Shown: positions 43,120-50,825 of the stretch, one piece after another
Position numbering within the stretch: the first letter of the stretch is position 1
Layout of the letters: each line of letters starts with the position of its first letter
NCBI RefSeq assembly: GCF_003261175.1
Contig: NZ_QLNP01000074.1
Location: 124,001 to 188,000 of the forward strand
Length of the DNA: 64,000 nt
Direction: 5' to 3'
DNA from: Arthrobacter globiformis
GTDB lineage: Bacteria; Actinomycetota; Actinomycetes; Actinomycetales; Micrococcaceae
Made by a program: the position numbers and the translations under genes
Notes under the pieces: generated by a model
What the model was told of the DNA's origin: nothing
Seen by the model: the letters and a program-made list of their open reading frames with translations, nothing else
Database searches by the model: none

Positions 43120-43686
43120 TCAGGCCAAGGTGGCGTCCACCTCGTCCTTTAGCTTAGTGCGTACGGCGCGCAGATCTTTGGCCCAATGCGTTCTTCTCTT
43201 CGCGGGAGTCTTGGCCCACTGCTGCGTGGTTCCTATGAGTGTGCCAAGAGCTCGACGCAGCAGGGCCCACACTTCATGCGATCTCTCGGCGTGACCATCC
43301 GAGTGTAGTCGTCCGGCTCGCACGGCCAAGACCCCAAGGTCTAGGGGCCACAGGCTTAGTTCTTCCGCGAGGGGAAAGTCATCAATGTCCATAGTGATGC
43401 GATTGCTAGCCGCGTCGGCTTGAATTACCAGCCGCTGAATCGATTCTTTCCCGTCCGCATACCTGCGTGGCATCTCGGAAAGTGCAGCTTGAAAGTCGGC
43501 AAGGGCACCCAAAACGCGAGCTTGCGCGGCAAGCTTCTTCTGGTGACCATTCGTGAGTCTGACCACCATCAGCGCGACCAGACCACCAACGAAGGCGGCC
43601 ACGACAGCCCCGATCGCCCCACTCCAAAACCCGAGCCAAGTACCGCAAGAAACCGAGGCGAAATTGCCGCACACGAACCAATCCAT
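43120..43686 (-). CDS. Small protein with one N-terminal membrane segment, unknown function
   Basis: The 188-residue protein begins MDWFVCGNF and has one clear membrane segment, WSGAIGAVVAAFVGGLVALM, at about residues 21-40, then a charged helical cytosolic domain (LAAQARVLGALADFQAALSEM). It lies 149 bases downstream of the Pycsar-like effector on the same strand, so it may belong to that operon or be an independent gene. No family is recognised. Anchored helical proteins of this kind are common beside defence genes but that is only context. Confidence 0.55.
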   Translation of the reverse strand: MDWFVCGNFASVSCGTWLGFWSGAIGAVVAAFVGGLVALMVVRLTNGHQKKLAAQARVLGALADFQAALSEMPRRYADGKESIQRLVIQADAASNRITMDIDDFPLAEELSLWPLDLGVLAVRAGRLHSDGHAERSHEVWALLRRALGTLIGTTQQWAKTPAKRRTHWAKDLRAVRTKLKDEVDATLA

Positions 43687-43835
43687 CTCCGGATCATATA
43701 GGCGGCCCGCAGACTCCCAGGGACGGGAAACCGATGTCCGGCATTATGCCCGACCCAGCGCGCAAACCTCAGCCTGGCACAGGTGAATAATTGCCTTGCC
43801 CGACACAAGGGAGAAATGGACTAGTTTCGATGCTC

Positions 43836-44417
43836 TTAGGCGGTGGTAAACAGCATTGATGCGCCTACGCATGCCGTCCCGAACAAGACAAGTGCGGCGA
43901 AGCCATTGACCGCCTTTCCGCATGCGGTGAACTTGCGTTCCGCCAGGAGTGATAGGTCGAGGACTTGTTGCCACGCGTCCGCGCGGACATCATTGTGGCT
44001 CGTATGCTCGAGTAGTTGTTCCGGTGTTGCCCGGACGAGGGAAGGCCAGGCAAAACGATTTAGTCGGGCGTAGAAGACCTTGTTTTGTGGTCCAATTGCT
44101 CGCACTAGCCAAAACAGTGTCCATCCAACTGCCAACACGGTTCCGACAGCGAGCCCGCTGACGACTGCTGCCGAGACATGACTCTTGCCCATTGCGTCAA
44201 GGATCGTTCGCGAGTTATTGATCAACATTGTCAGGACGACGCCCAAGCCAGCTGTCAGGATCGTGGCCTTTGTGTCTGCAAAGCGAACCCAGTTTGCCAG
44301 TTGGTCCATAGCCTGGAACCCGCCGTCAGCTGGTTTGCCATCTGCGGGCTTGCCAGCAAACGTGGGGTCCGGTGCCGCCGGCTCGGGTTCGGAGTTTGGG
44401 TTACGTTTAGACCGCAA
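43836..44417 (-). CDS. Pycsar effector-like membrane protein (PycTM / DUF5706-like)
   Basis: The 193-residue protein has a polar N-terminus of 40 residues, the conserved ADTKATIL motif (residues 47-54) running into membrane segment 1 (to about 67), a second segment at about 81-107, a cytosolic helix pair (RLNRFAWPSLVRATPEQL, LSLLAERKFTACGKAVNG) and a third segment at about 171-190. This TM-TM-helices-TM layout with ADTKA is characteristic of PycTM effectors, which respond to cCMP or cUMP and damage the membrane in infected cells. It overlaps the E2-like gene by 11 bases and is the last gene of a cyclase-E2-PycTM operon. Confidence 0.8.
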   Translation of the reverse strand: MRSKRNPNSEPEPAAPDPTFAGKPADGKPADGGFQAMDQLANWVRFADTKATILTAGLGVVLTMLINNSRTILDAMGKSHVSAAVVSGLAVGTVLAVGWTLFWLVRAIGPQNKVFYARLNRFAWPSLVRATPEQLLEHTSHNDVRADAWQQVLDLSLLAERKFTACGKAVNGFAALVLFGTACVGASMLFTTA

Positions 44418-45021
44418 TGCCCTGTGATCCTTCCACGGGCCAACGGCGAGTCATGCGCCATTCGGTGTAGGCAGCGAGCCAGTGAGCAGCCCAGGACGCG
44501 GCGGTAGCAACGGTGTGTTCCCGTGGATTCCAGTCCTCAGCTGCTGCCACGCAAAGGGTGCCGTTCAAGTACAGGTGAGGCGACGGGATCCAGCGCCGAC
44601 CTGCGTTCACGCCAAGTTTCGGCCCCAGAACCGTAATCCTAGGCAGTCCCTCATCACGGCGGGGGTAGATGGCCACGAGGAACTTGCCGCGCCCGGTGTC
44701 GATGGTGCCTCCCCAAGATGGCGCTTCGTCATCTGTTGCAGCGAGATAGACCCAACCCGGGAAAGATTTATCCATGGCGGCGCGGTGGCGGTTGAATCGG
44801 GGAGCGTCATTCCACCATGGCGAGGTTTCGGTGCCTTTGTCGGCCGGTGGGTTCTCTCCTCCGTGAAAGGTGTGGTTGGCTACAGGCGTCACCGTGCCGT
44901 GGGCAGGGTGCGAGGAGTTTGCGGGCGTCGTGGTGACGTTATCGAAGACGATTTGCCCGTCGATGGTGACCCACCTCGGGACGTTAACCCCGTGGTGTCG
45001 GAGCAGTGCAGCGATTGTCAT
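44407..45021 (-). CDS. E2 (ubiquitin-conjugating)-like protein of CBASS short type II kind
   Basis: The 204-residue protein ends in a domain that looks like prokaryotic E2 proteins: strands FLVAIYPRRDEGLPRITVLG (about 114-133), then PSPHLYLNGTLCVAA (147-160) with candidate catalytic Cys157 and His149, then the helix HTVATAASWAAHWLAAYTEW and RRWPVEG. The LC motif followed by W...WL..Y..W...WP is the pattern of bacterial E2 domains of CBASS Cap2 and stand-alone CBASS E2 proteins. The N-terminal 80 residues are variable and unassigned. It has GAGGAG before its ATG, follows the cyclase by 18 bases and overlaps the effector, so the three are one operon. No E1 or deconjugase gene is visible. Confidence 0.72.
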   Translation of the reverse strand: MTIAALLRHHGVNVPRWVTIDGQIVFDNVTTTPANSSHPAHGTVTPVANHTFHGGENPPADKGTETSPWWNDAPRFNRHRAAMDKSFPGWVYLAATDDEAPSWGGTIDTGRGKFLVAIYPRRDEGLPRITVLGPKLGVNAGRRWIPSPHLYLNGTLCVAAAEDWNPREHTVATAASWAAHWLAAYTEWRMTRRWPVEGSQGIAV

Positions 45022-45039
45022 GATGAACTCCTCGTCAGT

Positions 45040-45849
45040 TCAATTGATCGTGATGCTGGCTGTGGACTTGCCGTTGACCTGCTGGACGGTGCCCGGAATG
45101 TATTTAAGGGCTCTACGCCAGTGGTACTGGTAGAAGTTGTAGGTCTTGACTACTCCGGCTCGCTGGTAGGACTTCGGCGATTTTTCATGCCGGCTGTACG
45201 TCGTGGAATCGGGGACTTGTTGGGCGATACCCTGGCCGATCACGATCTCCCAAGATTTTGCCTGCTTTTCGCATTTGGCTGCGAAGTTGGCGGCGAACCC
45301 CAGGGGGTTGACCTCGCTGTGCTCGTGGTTCCCGCTACGAACAAAGGTTATGCGTCCGTAGTCCAGGCCGGCCCGGGCTTGGACTGGCTCGATGTTCTTG
45401 CGCTGCAACCGTGGATTTACTTCATTTTGTACGGCGTCCAGGGCAAAGGCGCAGGCGCTCAATGCCATGACGCTGTCGATTTGAGCATTGCCCGGACCGA
45501 AGCCGGCAAACAGTCCGTCGCCGCGGAGTCCAAGAGGGAAGCCGCCGAACGCGGTTACTGTTTGTATGAACCCTGTGAGGAGGGCGTGGGCTAGGTCGGC
45601 AACTTCTGTCTCGTCGTCCCAGAAGCTGCGGCCGGTGAAGTCGGTCAGATCGATGAACACCACCACCATGGGTGAAGTTAGGCGCTCCCCGACACGCAGC
45701 GTCTCGAACGCTGGATGACCGAGTGCTTTGGTCTCCAGAGCCGCGGAAGCACGGAGAGACTCTTTCATGACGCCGTTAGTTGCACGACGAATCGAGAAAT
45801 CACCCATGACGGCGTCGCCGAACATGCCGGGCGTGTACTCAGTCATCAT
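45040..45849 (-). CDS. Class III nucleotide cyclase, Pycsar (PycC) type
   Basis: The 269-residue soluble protein has one cyclase catalytic domain: VVVFIDLTDFTGRSF (metal Asp67), LRGDGLFAGFG (second metal Asp111), and NPLGFAANFAAKCE (186-194 region with Asn188 and Lys192 in place of the usual Asn/Arg pair). There is no membrane, HAMP or GAF domain, as in phage-defence uridylate/cytidylate cyclases. The next genes encode an E2-like protein and a PycTM-like effector, which supports a signalling role against phage. Nucleotide choice (UTP, CTP or ATP) cannot be read safely. A GGAG lies before the ATG at 45849; ATG at 45846 is equally placed. Confidence 0.82.
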   Translation of the reverse strand: MMTEYTPGMFGDAVMGDFSIRRATNGVMKESLRASAALETKALGHPAFETLRVGERLTSPMVVVFIDLTDFTGRSFWDDETEVADLAHALLTGFIQTVTAFGGFPLGLRGDGLFAGFGPGNAQIDSVMALSACAFALDAVQNEVNPRLQRKNIEPVQARAGLDYGRITFVRSGNHEHSEVNPLGFAANFAAKCEKQAKSWEIVIGQGIAQQVPDSTTYSRHEKSPKSYQRAGVVKTYNFYQYHWRRALKYIPGTVQQVNGKSTASITIN

Positions 45850-45947
45850 GTGGTCTCCGAACTAGAGGGACGAGGCAAGGTGAATAAAACATAGCGTTGG
45901 CCACCGACATTCTTTCTGGCACCTACGGGATTGTGGCTTCTTGAACT

Positions 45948-46226
45948 CTAGAAGCGGGGGAGTGAGAGCAGATTATTGTTCCATTCGCCATCCGCGTAAG
46001 TCCGAAGGTATGGAACTCGGCCGTTGGGCTTGATGACACCGACTTCCGCTCTTCCGTTTGGTGAGCTTACGTAGGCGCGTACACCCTGAACGTCGATAAA
46101 TTCGACTATCGAGGCCTTTGTGTTCGATCCCGTCTCCGAGCTTTCTTCCTCAATCCAGCGAAAATTGGTGATGTTTTCGTGGTTGATGGAGCCAGAAAGA
46201 CGAACATGTGTAATCCGTACAGCCAA
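45948..46226 (-). CDS. DUF3892-family small protein
   Basis: The 92-residue protein begins MAVRITHVRLSG and has the NITNFRWIEE strand, GVRAYVSSPNGRAEVGVI and the typical ending VPYLRTYADGEWNNNLLSLP, which is the DUF3892 signature. The family is widespread in bacteria, often beside variable genes; its function is unknown. It lies 98 bases upstream of the cyclase on the same strand and may be transcribed with it, though a promoter could lie between. Confidence 0.72.
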   Translation of the reverse strand: MAVRITHVRLSGSINHENITNFRWIEEESSETGSNTKASIVEFIDVQGVRAYVSSPNGRAEVGVIKPNGRVPYLRTYADGEWNNNLLSLPRF

Positions 46227-46724
46227 CGCTTCTCCTGTCGATTTCCGGTCCAGCCTTGCACTCCCTACTGTTGCAAATGTTTCTCAATTGCATATCAATA
46301 TTGGATCAAGACACGCTCAAGTCGGCGAGCAAAGCAGGAGCCCCCGGCGATGCGACGGAGTAGACCCGAAGTCTTCGTTCTGGCCTTCAAGCACCCAGGC
46401 CGGGAAACACGTATTCAATGAAAGTCCCCATCTACGGCAGATAGCGCAGGACCTGGCGGGTGCAGCGTAGGAACTGCACGGCCGGACAGCTGGTTCGAGC
46501 CGGCACCCGGCCACTCCGGCATCCAGCGAGGACGCACGGCCAATGCTGAGAATGCCGGCTCGTCCAATTTTATGTGCCCGCTGCTCTTCAGCTGTGCCCG
46601 CGGTGAGCGCGAACGAGTAAACCTCCGGAGGAGGAGATACTGGAAGCTTCAACTAGCTAGGTTGACGTAACGGCGGCTATCGGCCTCTAGGGATCGACGG
46701 AGCTCGTTTCATCGTGGGCCCGGC

Positions 46725-46900
46725 GGGGGGAGTGGAGGAGTTGTAAGCAGAAGGCGTCGCCAAGCTATCGCTCGTATTCTTCGTCGGTCCAGCCGCGGTT
46801 CGAGACCAGGAGTTGCCACACGCTGGGGTGGTTAAGCGTCCAGAGAATGTCAGTTGCCTGCGGCCTCCGACACTCACGAAATACTCCTGCAGCCCTGGAG
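46725..46900 (-). pseudogene. Remnant of a TetR C-terminal domain
   Basis: On the minus strand one frame reads QATDILWTLNHPSVWQLL then RGWTDEEYER, an in-frame TAG, then LGDAFCLQLL. This is the usual ending of TetR regulators (ADILWAL..P..Y..LV..RGWS...YE.WL). Nothing upstream encodes a helix-turn-helix, so only the end of a decayed gene remains. The neighbouring bases 46227-46720 hold no convincing gene. Confidence 0.5.
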
Positions 46901-46926
46901 CGGATCGCGTATTGAGCAACCGTGTC

Positions 46927-47562
46927 CTACTTAGGGATCACTAGTTCCTGTCGCCGTCCTTCAAGAAGCGCCTTTAGCGCAAGGGACATACCTACCCCTT
47001 TTGCGTGACGCACAATCTGCTGCGGCTCCCTGTTTCCCCAACATTTGAAACTAGACCCATGTTTTCCCTTTTCATATGGAGGAAAACTTCGGTCAAGCAT
47101 CAGTATGTCGTCCTCGGTCATGGCAGAGGCTGTTAGGTCATTTTCGACTCTTGTTCCCGATGAAAAAACCTTCGCTTCCTCCCACCGCCAAACTTTGAGG
47201 AGACAACCGTCTTTTTGAAGCACCCAGTATTTTTGCTCATAGTACTCGGTGTAAATACCCCGTTCCTTTGACTCGATATTGTGCCAGGTCTGGTGCAACA
47301 CCCAGTGAGGGCCAACCACTTCTTCGCTAGTCACCACCGCTCTTTGCACATCTACGGTTTTAGACCTCAAGCCTAGGAAGCCGCTTCTGATTGTCTCCGT
47401 AGACATGACGGCTTTCTCAACTTGGCGTGTGAGGCTGCCTGCGGGGGGAACACTAGTTTCGGCCGCAACTCTCTTGGCGTACGCAATTAACTTTCGCGTT
47501 TCAAGAGTCGTGGACGTATATGAAGTTACTCTTCCTTCTGATCCTCTAGACGCTGCAGACAC
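46927..47562 (-). CDS. Hypothetical protein, unknown family
   Basis: The frame gives up to 211 residues; internal starts such as the ATG at 47406 are possible because no ribosome site is clear. The C-terminal two thirds look soluble and globular: WVLHQTWHNIESKERGIYTEYY, YWVLQKDGCLLKVWRWEEA, and RHAKGVGMSLALKALLEGRR. The DGxLxxVxRxW pattern loosely recalls the small paralogues at 48166-48549 and 48973-49356. No function is proposed. Confidence 0.5.
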   Translation of the reverse strand: MSAASRGSEGRVTSYTSTTLETRKLIAYAKRVAAETSVPPAGSLTRQVEKAVMSTETIRSGFLGLRSKTVDVQRAVVTSEEVVGPHWVLHQTWHNIESKERGIYTEYYEQKYWVLQKDGCLLKVWRWEEAKVFSSGTRVENDLTASAMTEDDILMLDRSFPPYEKGKHGSSFKCWGNREPQQIVRHAKGVGMSLALKALLEGRRQELVIPK

Positions 47563-47640
47563 TCTCTCTCCGTCTCGGTTCGGCGATAACGGCGCGGCAA
47601 CTCGTGATGACGTGGCGCATACTTAGGCATACGCTACTTC

Positions 47641-47997
47641 TTACCGCTTGTCCCTGATTCGTTGTCTCCTCGGTACTCGCCAATCGACGGCTCCAGCCTG
47701 CTTTGGCTTTTTCCTGTGCGAGCCTTCCGCCGCGGCGAAAATTTCTCGCCCATAGCTGCTCTCTGAAGCCAGCCAGTGCGGAATAACCAGGCATAACGTC
47801 GTCAACAATTCATGCCCGGATGAATGAGAAGCCTCTGCGGATTTCCACCGGTGTCCCAAACAGTCCGTTCCAGTCATGGTAGGGGTAGCGTCAGCAGCGA
47901 GCTCCGAACCTAGTTTCTTACGTTCGATGCCGTGGCCCCCTCCGACCGTCGGAGGAATCGGCCCTTGATTTATCTGACCTTTGAAGTCGCTTATCAT
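47641..47997 (-). CDS. Hypothetical small protein
   Basis: The 118-residue frame begins MISDFKGQINQGPIPPTVG and has AAAGGA at a fair distance upstream. It contains LLTTLCLVIPHWLAS as the only hydrophobic stretch and ends basic (RVPRRQRIRDKR). No family is recognised. Coding is plausible from the start site and the absence of any competing gene between 47563 and 48165, but not certain. Confidence 0.4.
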   Translation of the reverse strand: MISDFKGQINQGPIPPTVGGGHGIERKKLGSELAADATPTMTGTDCLGHRWKSAEASHSSGHELLTTLCLVIPHWLASESSYGREIFAAAEGSHRKKPKQAGAVDWRVPRRQRIRDKR

Positions 47998-48165
47998 GGG
48001 CCCAGTTCCTTTACGGGCGGTCGCCCCGACGCAGGGCTATGACATCAATGTCGTAGTAGCGCAGTACCTGCTGCGCTACAGCGCCTGCCGCCGAGCGGGC
48101 CATAGGCATCACGTTGCTAGATGTTGCGGTGCTTTTCTATGTCCCGCAGTGCGATGCATTGTAGG

Positions 48166-48549
48166 TCACGATGAAATAGCCTCTAAACGCCTCAGCGCAC
48201 TTGCGACTTTTTCGAACGGCTCGTTGTCAGTACCAACTAGGCGCTCGGCAGTTGCTTCTTTGACCGTCAACTTGTCCCAGTATGGCCTTTCCGATGTTTC
48301 CCCCCATGATCGGTCTACTTCCCAAAGATAACCGTCGGTGCCCAGCACCAACGTGCCACCGATGTAATGGAAGTCTTTCCAATCGTTCCCCAATGCATCG
48401 CTATACTTTTGGCCGCTAGCGTGATCGGAGCGACGACCAGGCACGAGCTCCCATCCGTTAATTTCACCGAAGGTCTGGATGCGGGTAGACGCCGTAGTGG
48501 CAAGGGCGGCTACGCGCTTCGCTTCAGATCGAAGCTCAGTGAGATTCAC
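48166..48549 (-). CDS. Hypothetical protein, member of a local three-gene family
   Basis: The 127-residue protein starts at a GTG behind AAAGGACGA. After an N-terminal helix, FHYIGGTLVLGTDGYLWEVDRSWGETS and the ending RLVGTDNEPFEKVASALRRL are seen. The LVGxxxEPFxKxxxxLxRL ending is shared with the proteins at 48973-49356 and 49760-50116. The set looks like immunity-type or structural proteins of small size, but nothing in the sequence fixes a function. Confidence 0.6.
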   Translation of the reverse strand: MNLTELRSEAKRVAALATTASTRIQTFGEINGWELVPGRRSDHASGQKYSDALGNDWKDFHYIGGTLVLGTDGYLWEVDRSWGETSERPYWDKLTVKEATAERLVGTDNEPFEKVASALRRLEAISS

Positions 48550-48733
48550 ATTCGTCCTTTACTGGAGACTCAGATTTCCGGCACCTCTTGGAACTTCCCC
48601 GCCGTCGTCCGCATCAGAAGCTTTACTGAAGCCCACGCGAGTGGGCTTCAGCAAAGCCGGACGATCAATATCGAGGGCCGTCACTTACACAGCCAACACC
48701 CCAGACGGAAGAACCTAATCTATAAATTTAGAC

Positions 48734-48889
48734 TTACTTCTTTTTTGCCGCATCTTGGGCCTTTTGACCCTCATTTTTGATTCGAGCTTCTTCTTGGCTG
48801 CGGTTTGGAGTGTTGTTCTGCTTTTCGGCTTGGCGAACAATAGCGCTTGCAGCGGTGTTGGCTAGGTTCGGAGGGAGATCAATCGGCAT
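48734..48889 (-). CDS. Very small charged protein (51 residues)
   Basis: The frame begins MPIDLPPNLANTAASAIV and ends with a lysine-rich tail; residues 19-51 are almost all polar and predicted helical. AAGGAG lies eight bases before the ATG, a very good site, which is the main reason to call it. Function unknown. Confidence 0.55.
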   Translation of the reverse strand: MPIDLPPNLANTAASAIVRQAEKQNNTPNRSQEEARIKNEGQKAQDAAKKK

Positions 48890-48972
48890 ATTCGGACTCC
48901 TTGTTCGAGTAAAGCAGGTAGGGGCAATCCTACGTCCTCACCACAGCTTGTACTAGACCTTGAATACCAGCC

Positions 48973-49356
48973 CTAGTACTGGTATCGAAGGCGTTGGAGT
49001 ATCTCTTTGTACTTACTGAAGGGCTCTCCCTCTGATCCCACAAGGTAACTTTTCGGCATTGGCCTAATTCCATGACTGAGACGCGTGTCGCGCTCATGCT
49101 CATCGACGCCGGAGAAGGAATACTCCCAAAACCTGCAATCGGAATCGATGACATACGCGGTCCTGCCCCAGGCCTCCTGCCACCACCCCCTTCCTGGATT
49201 TCCGCGGATCTCGATGTCTCGCTCAATCCCATCGAACTGCCAACCAAGGATGGTTTGTCCATCGCTGCTTGTGAACGTGGCTTTCGGCACGGATTTTGAG
49301 ATCAACGTCGCAACAGTGTCTTGAGCCGTTGTCATAAAGTCTTGCTCGTAGTCCAT
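48973..49356 (-). CDS. Hypothetical protein, member of a local three-gene family
   Basis: The 127-residue protein begins MDYEQDFMTTAQDTV; an in-frame ATG at 49395 is possible, but the paralogue at 49760 starts at the equivalent place (MVNYESDFWDAV). Both share VP.T.FTSS.G..L.GW, a tryptophan-rich middle (YVIDSDCRFWEYSFSG) and SYLVGSEGEPFSKYKEIL near the end. A soluble globular protein of unknown role. Confidence 0.6.
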   Translation of the reverse strand: MDYEQDFMTTAQDTVATLISKSVPKATFTSSDGQTILGWQFDGIERDIEIRGNPGRGWWQEAWGRTAYVIDSDCRFWEYSFSGVDEHERDTRLSHGIRPMPKSYLVGSEGEPFSKYKEILQRLRYQY

Positions 49357-49759
49357 ATCGGCCTGCCTAGTCTCTTTCCCTTGGGTTTCTTGCATGGGCT
49401 GCCTTGTTTATACACCAACCGCCGCGGGAACCCGTGCTGCTGATGGGGGTATTCGGACGACCGATCTGCCCACTCTTGTTAACGAACTCCTGAAGCTATC
49501 GAAGGTTCCTTGCCTTGGATTGCCCGGAGTGCGGTTGGACGGAATTTGGACCTGAATATTACGAAAGGAGAGCTCGGTGGGGGCACACAGGCGCGCAGTC
49601 GAGCTGTCTTTCGAGGGGCACTGAGCCAAGAGAGAACGGCGAAGGCGGTGAGTCCCTTCCAATATAGAGGCATTGATATAGGCTTTGAAGATGGCAGCGA
49701 AGAGTGCATTTCTAGTTCGCATTGGTCTTGCATAGGCCCAGGCACGGGAGTCAGTTCTT
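49357..49759. other. Intergenic region between divergent paralogues, no gene assigned
   Basis: About 400 bases separate two divergently read members of the small family. It presumably holds both promoters. Open frames at 49408-49745 (minus) and 49510-49797 (plus) lack convincing coding features. Confidence 0.4.
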
Positions 49760-50116
49760 ATGGTGAATTACGAAAGCGATTTCTGGGATGCTGTTAGAAA
49801 CAGCATCGACGTCTTGAAGGCCAAAGGAGTTCCTACAACGCTTTTTACATCATCAAGTGGGCACGCGCTGCAAGGTTGGCTGGTTGAAAGATGGCATGAA
49901 AATACAGATGGTGTAGGCCCCGGAGGCACGCCTCTCGAACGTTGGCACAGTGAAGTGGTTCTCAGCGAGGACGGAAAGTTTTATCTCTACAGCGTCGAGT
50001 GGACTTACGGTGAAGGCGAAACGCGTTCGTTGCAGCCTCATTCGGGACTGGTTGGATGGGAAGGAAAGCCATTCTCCAAGCTTAAAGAGCAGATTGAACG
50101 GCTGCCGTACCTTTAA
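49760..50116 (+). CDS. Hypothetical protein, member of a local three-gene family
   Basis: The 118-residue protein shares with its divergent neighbour YE.DF at the start, GVPTTLFTSSSGHALQGW in the first half and GLVGWEGKPFSKLKEQIERL at the end. The middle HSEVVLSEDGKFYLYSVEWTYGEG is the same DG.fy.Y pattern. It is the only member on the plus strand. Function unknown. Confidence 0.6.
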   Translation: MVNYESDFWDAVRNSIDVLKAKGVPTTLFTSSSGHALQGWLVERWHENTDGVGPGGTPLERWHSEVVLSEDGKFYLYSVEWTYGEGETRSLQPHSGLVGWEGKPFSKLKEQIERLPYL

Positions 50117-50147
50117 GACCTCACTCCGTGCCCTATGCGATGTGTCT

Positions 50148-50348
50148 TCACTCCGCGACCCACTGATAAACAATTTGTGCCGTATTCACCGTGTAACCTT
50201 GGTCGGTCGTGATGCTGACAAGTTTCGTCAGGAGGAAACTTGCTTGCACATTCGCATCCCGCACGCCCATAGGCCCACTCGCACCGTAAAACGCATTACT
50301 GACAGAAAACTCTTCCCCTGTTGAAACTTTGAAACGAATTACAGCCAT
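50148..50348 (-). CDS. Hypothetical small protein (66 residues)
   Basis: The protein begins MAVIRFKVSTGEEFSVSNAF behind a good AGGAG site and is otherwise unremarkable: a small beta-rich soluble protein ending YQWVAE. It converges with the paralogue at 49760. No family recognised. Confidence 0.5.
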   Translation of the reverse strand: MAVIRFKVSTGEEFSVSNAFYGASGPMGVRDANVQASFLLTKLVSITTDQGYTVNTAQIVYQWVAE

Positions 50349-50758
50349 TCTTGTTCACTCCTAATGCTCGTCGATGACGATGACACTATCCAGACAGACA
50401 CCCCAAAGCAACCGGTTAATGTTTGACGTCAATGAGGGTTGAACAAGTAGCTCACTGGACTGTTCTGATGCGCCCTTCCTTCACTGCATTACAAGGAACT
50501 CTCAAGATTGGCTCAAGGGGTATGTTGTTCCACTGATTTTGGGTCCCCGTTGGGGACCAGCCTCAAGGGGATCCTCAGGTTTTCCGGCATCTTGGCGGAG
50601 TTCCGGTCAACCACTATTCGACTGGAGCTCCGCCAATTGCAGGCCCGTGCAGGGGTGAGGCCGCGCTCGAACAAGGGGTGGATTGCTGCGGTAACGCGGC
50701 CCGTAGGGTCATCCGAAGGTGTCGTCGGGAAGCCTTTGGTGAGCCCCTCTCAGCGTCA

Positions 50759-50786
50759 GCTTTACATAATCTTTATTATCGGCGTT
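50759..50786 (-). repeat. Right inverted repeat of the 9.3-kb element
   Basis: This is the inverted copy of 41444-41471 with a single mismatch. The 410 bases between it and the 66-residue gene hold no recognisable gene. Confidence 0.85.
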
Positions 50787-50825
50787 CAAGCAGGACGAGC
50801 AGAAGTAGATAAGAGAACGCCCGGT

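Larger units (their letters stand above)
41444..50786. mobile_element. Putative defence-carrying mobile element bounded by 28-bp inverted repeats
   Basis: Inverted repeats of 28 bases (27 identical) enclose 9.34 kb whose base composition is visibly more AT-rich than both flanks and whose genes are not metabolic: a RelA/SpoT-domain pair, a Pycsar-like operon with an E2-like protein, DUF3892 and small unknown proteins. No transposase, integrase or resolvase is visible inside, so it would have to be moved in trans or be immobile now. Palindrome-like AT-rich ends of this type recall the ends used by tyrosine-recombinase trios, but that is a guess. The right end lies 39 bases before the stop codon of an MFS gene. 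Confidence 0.65.
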
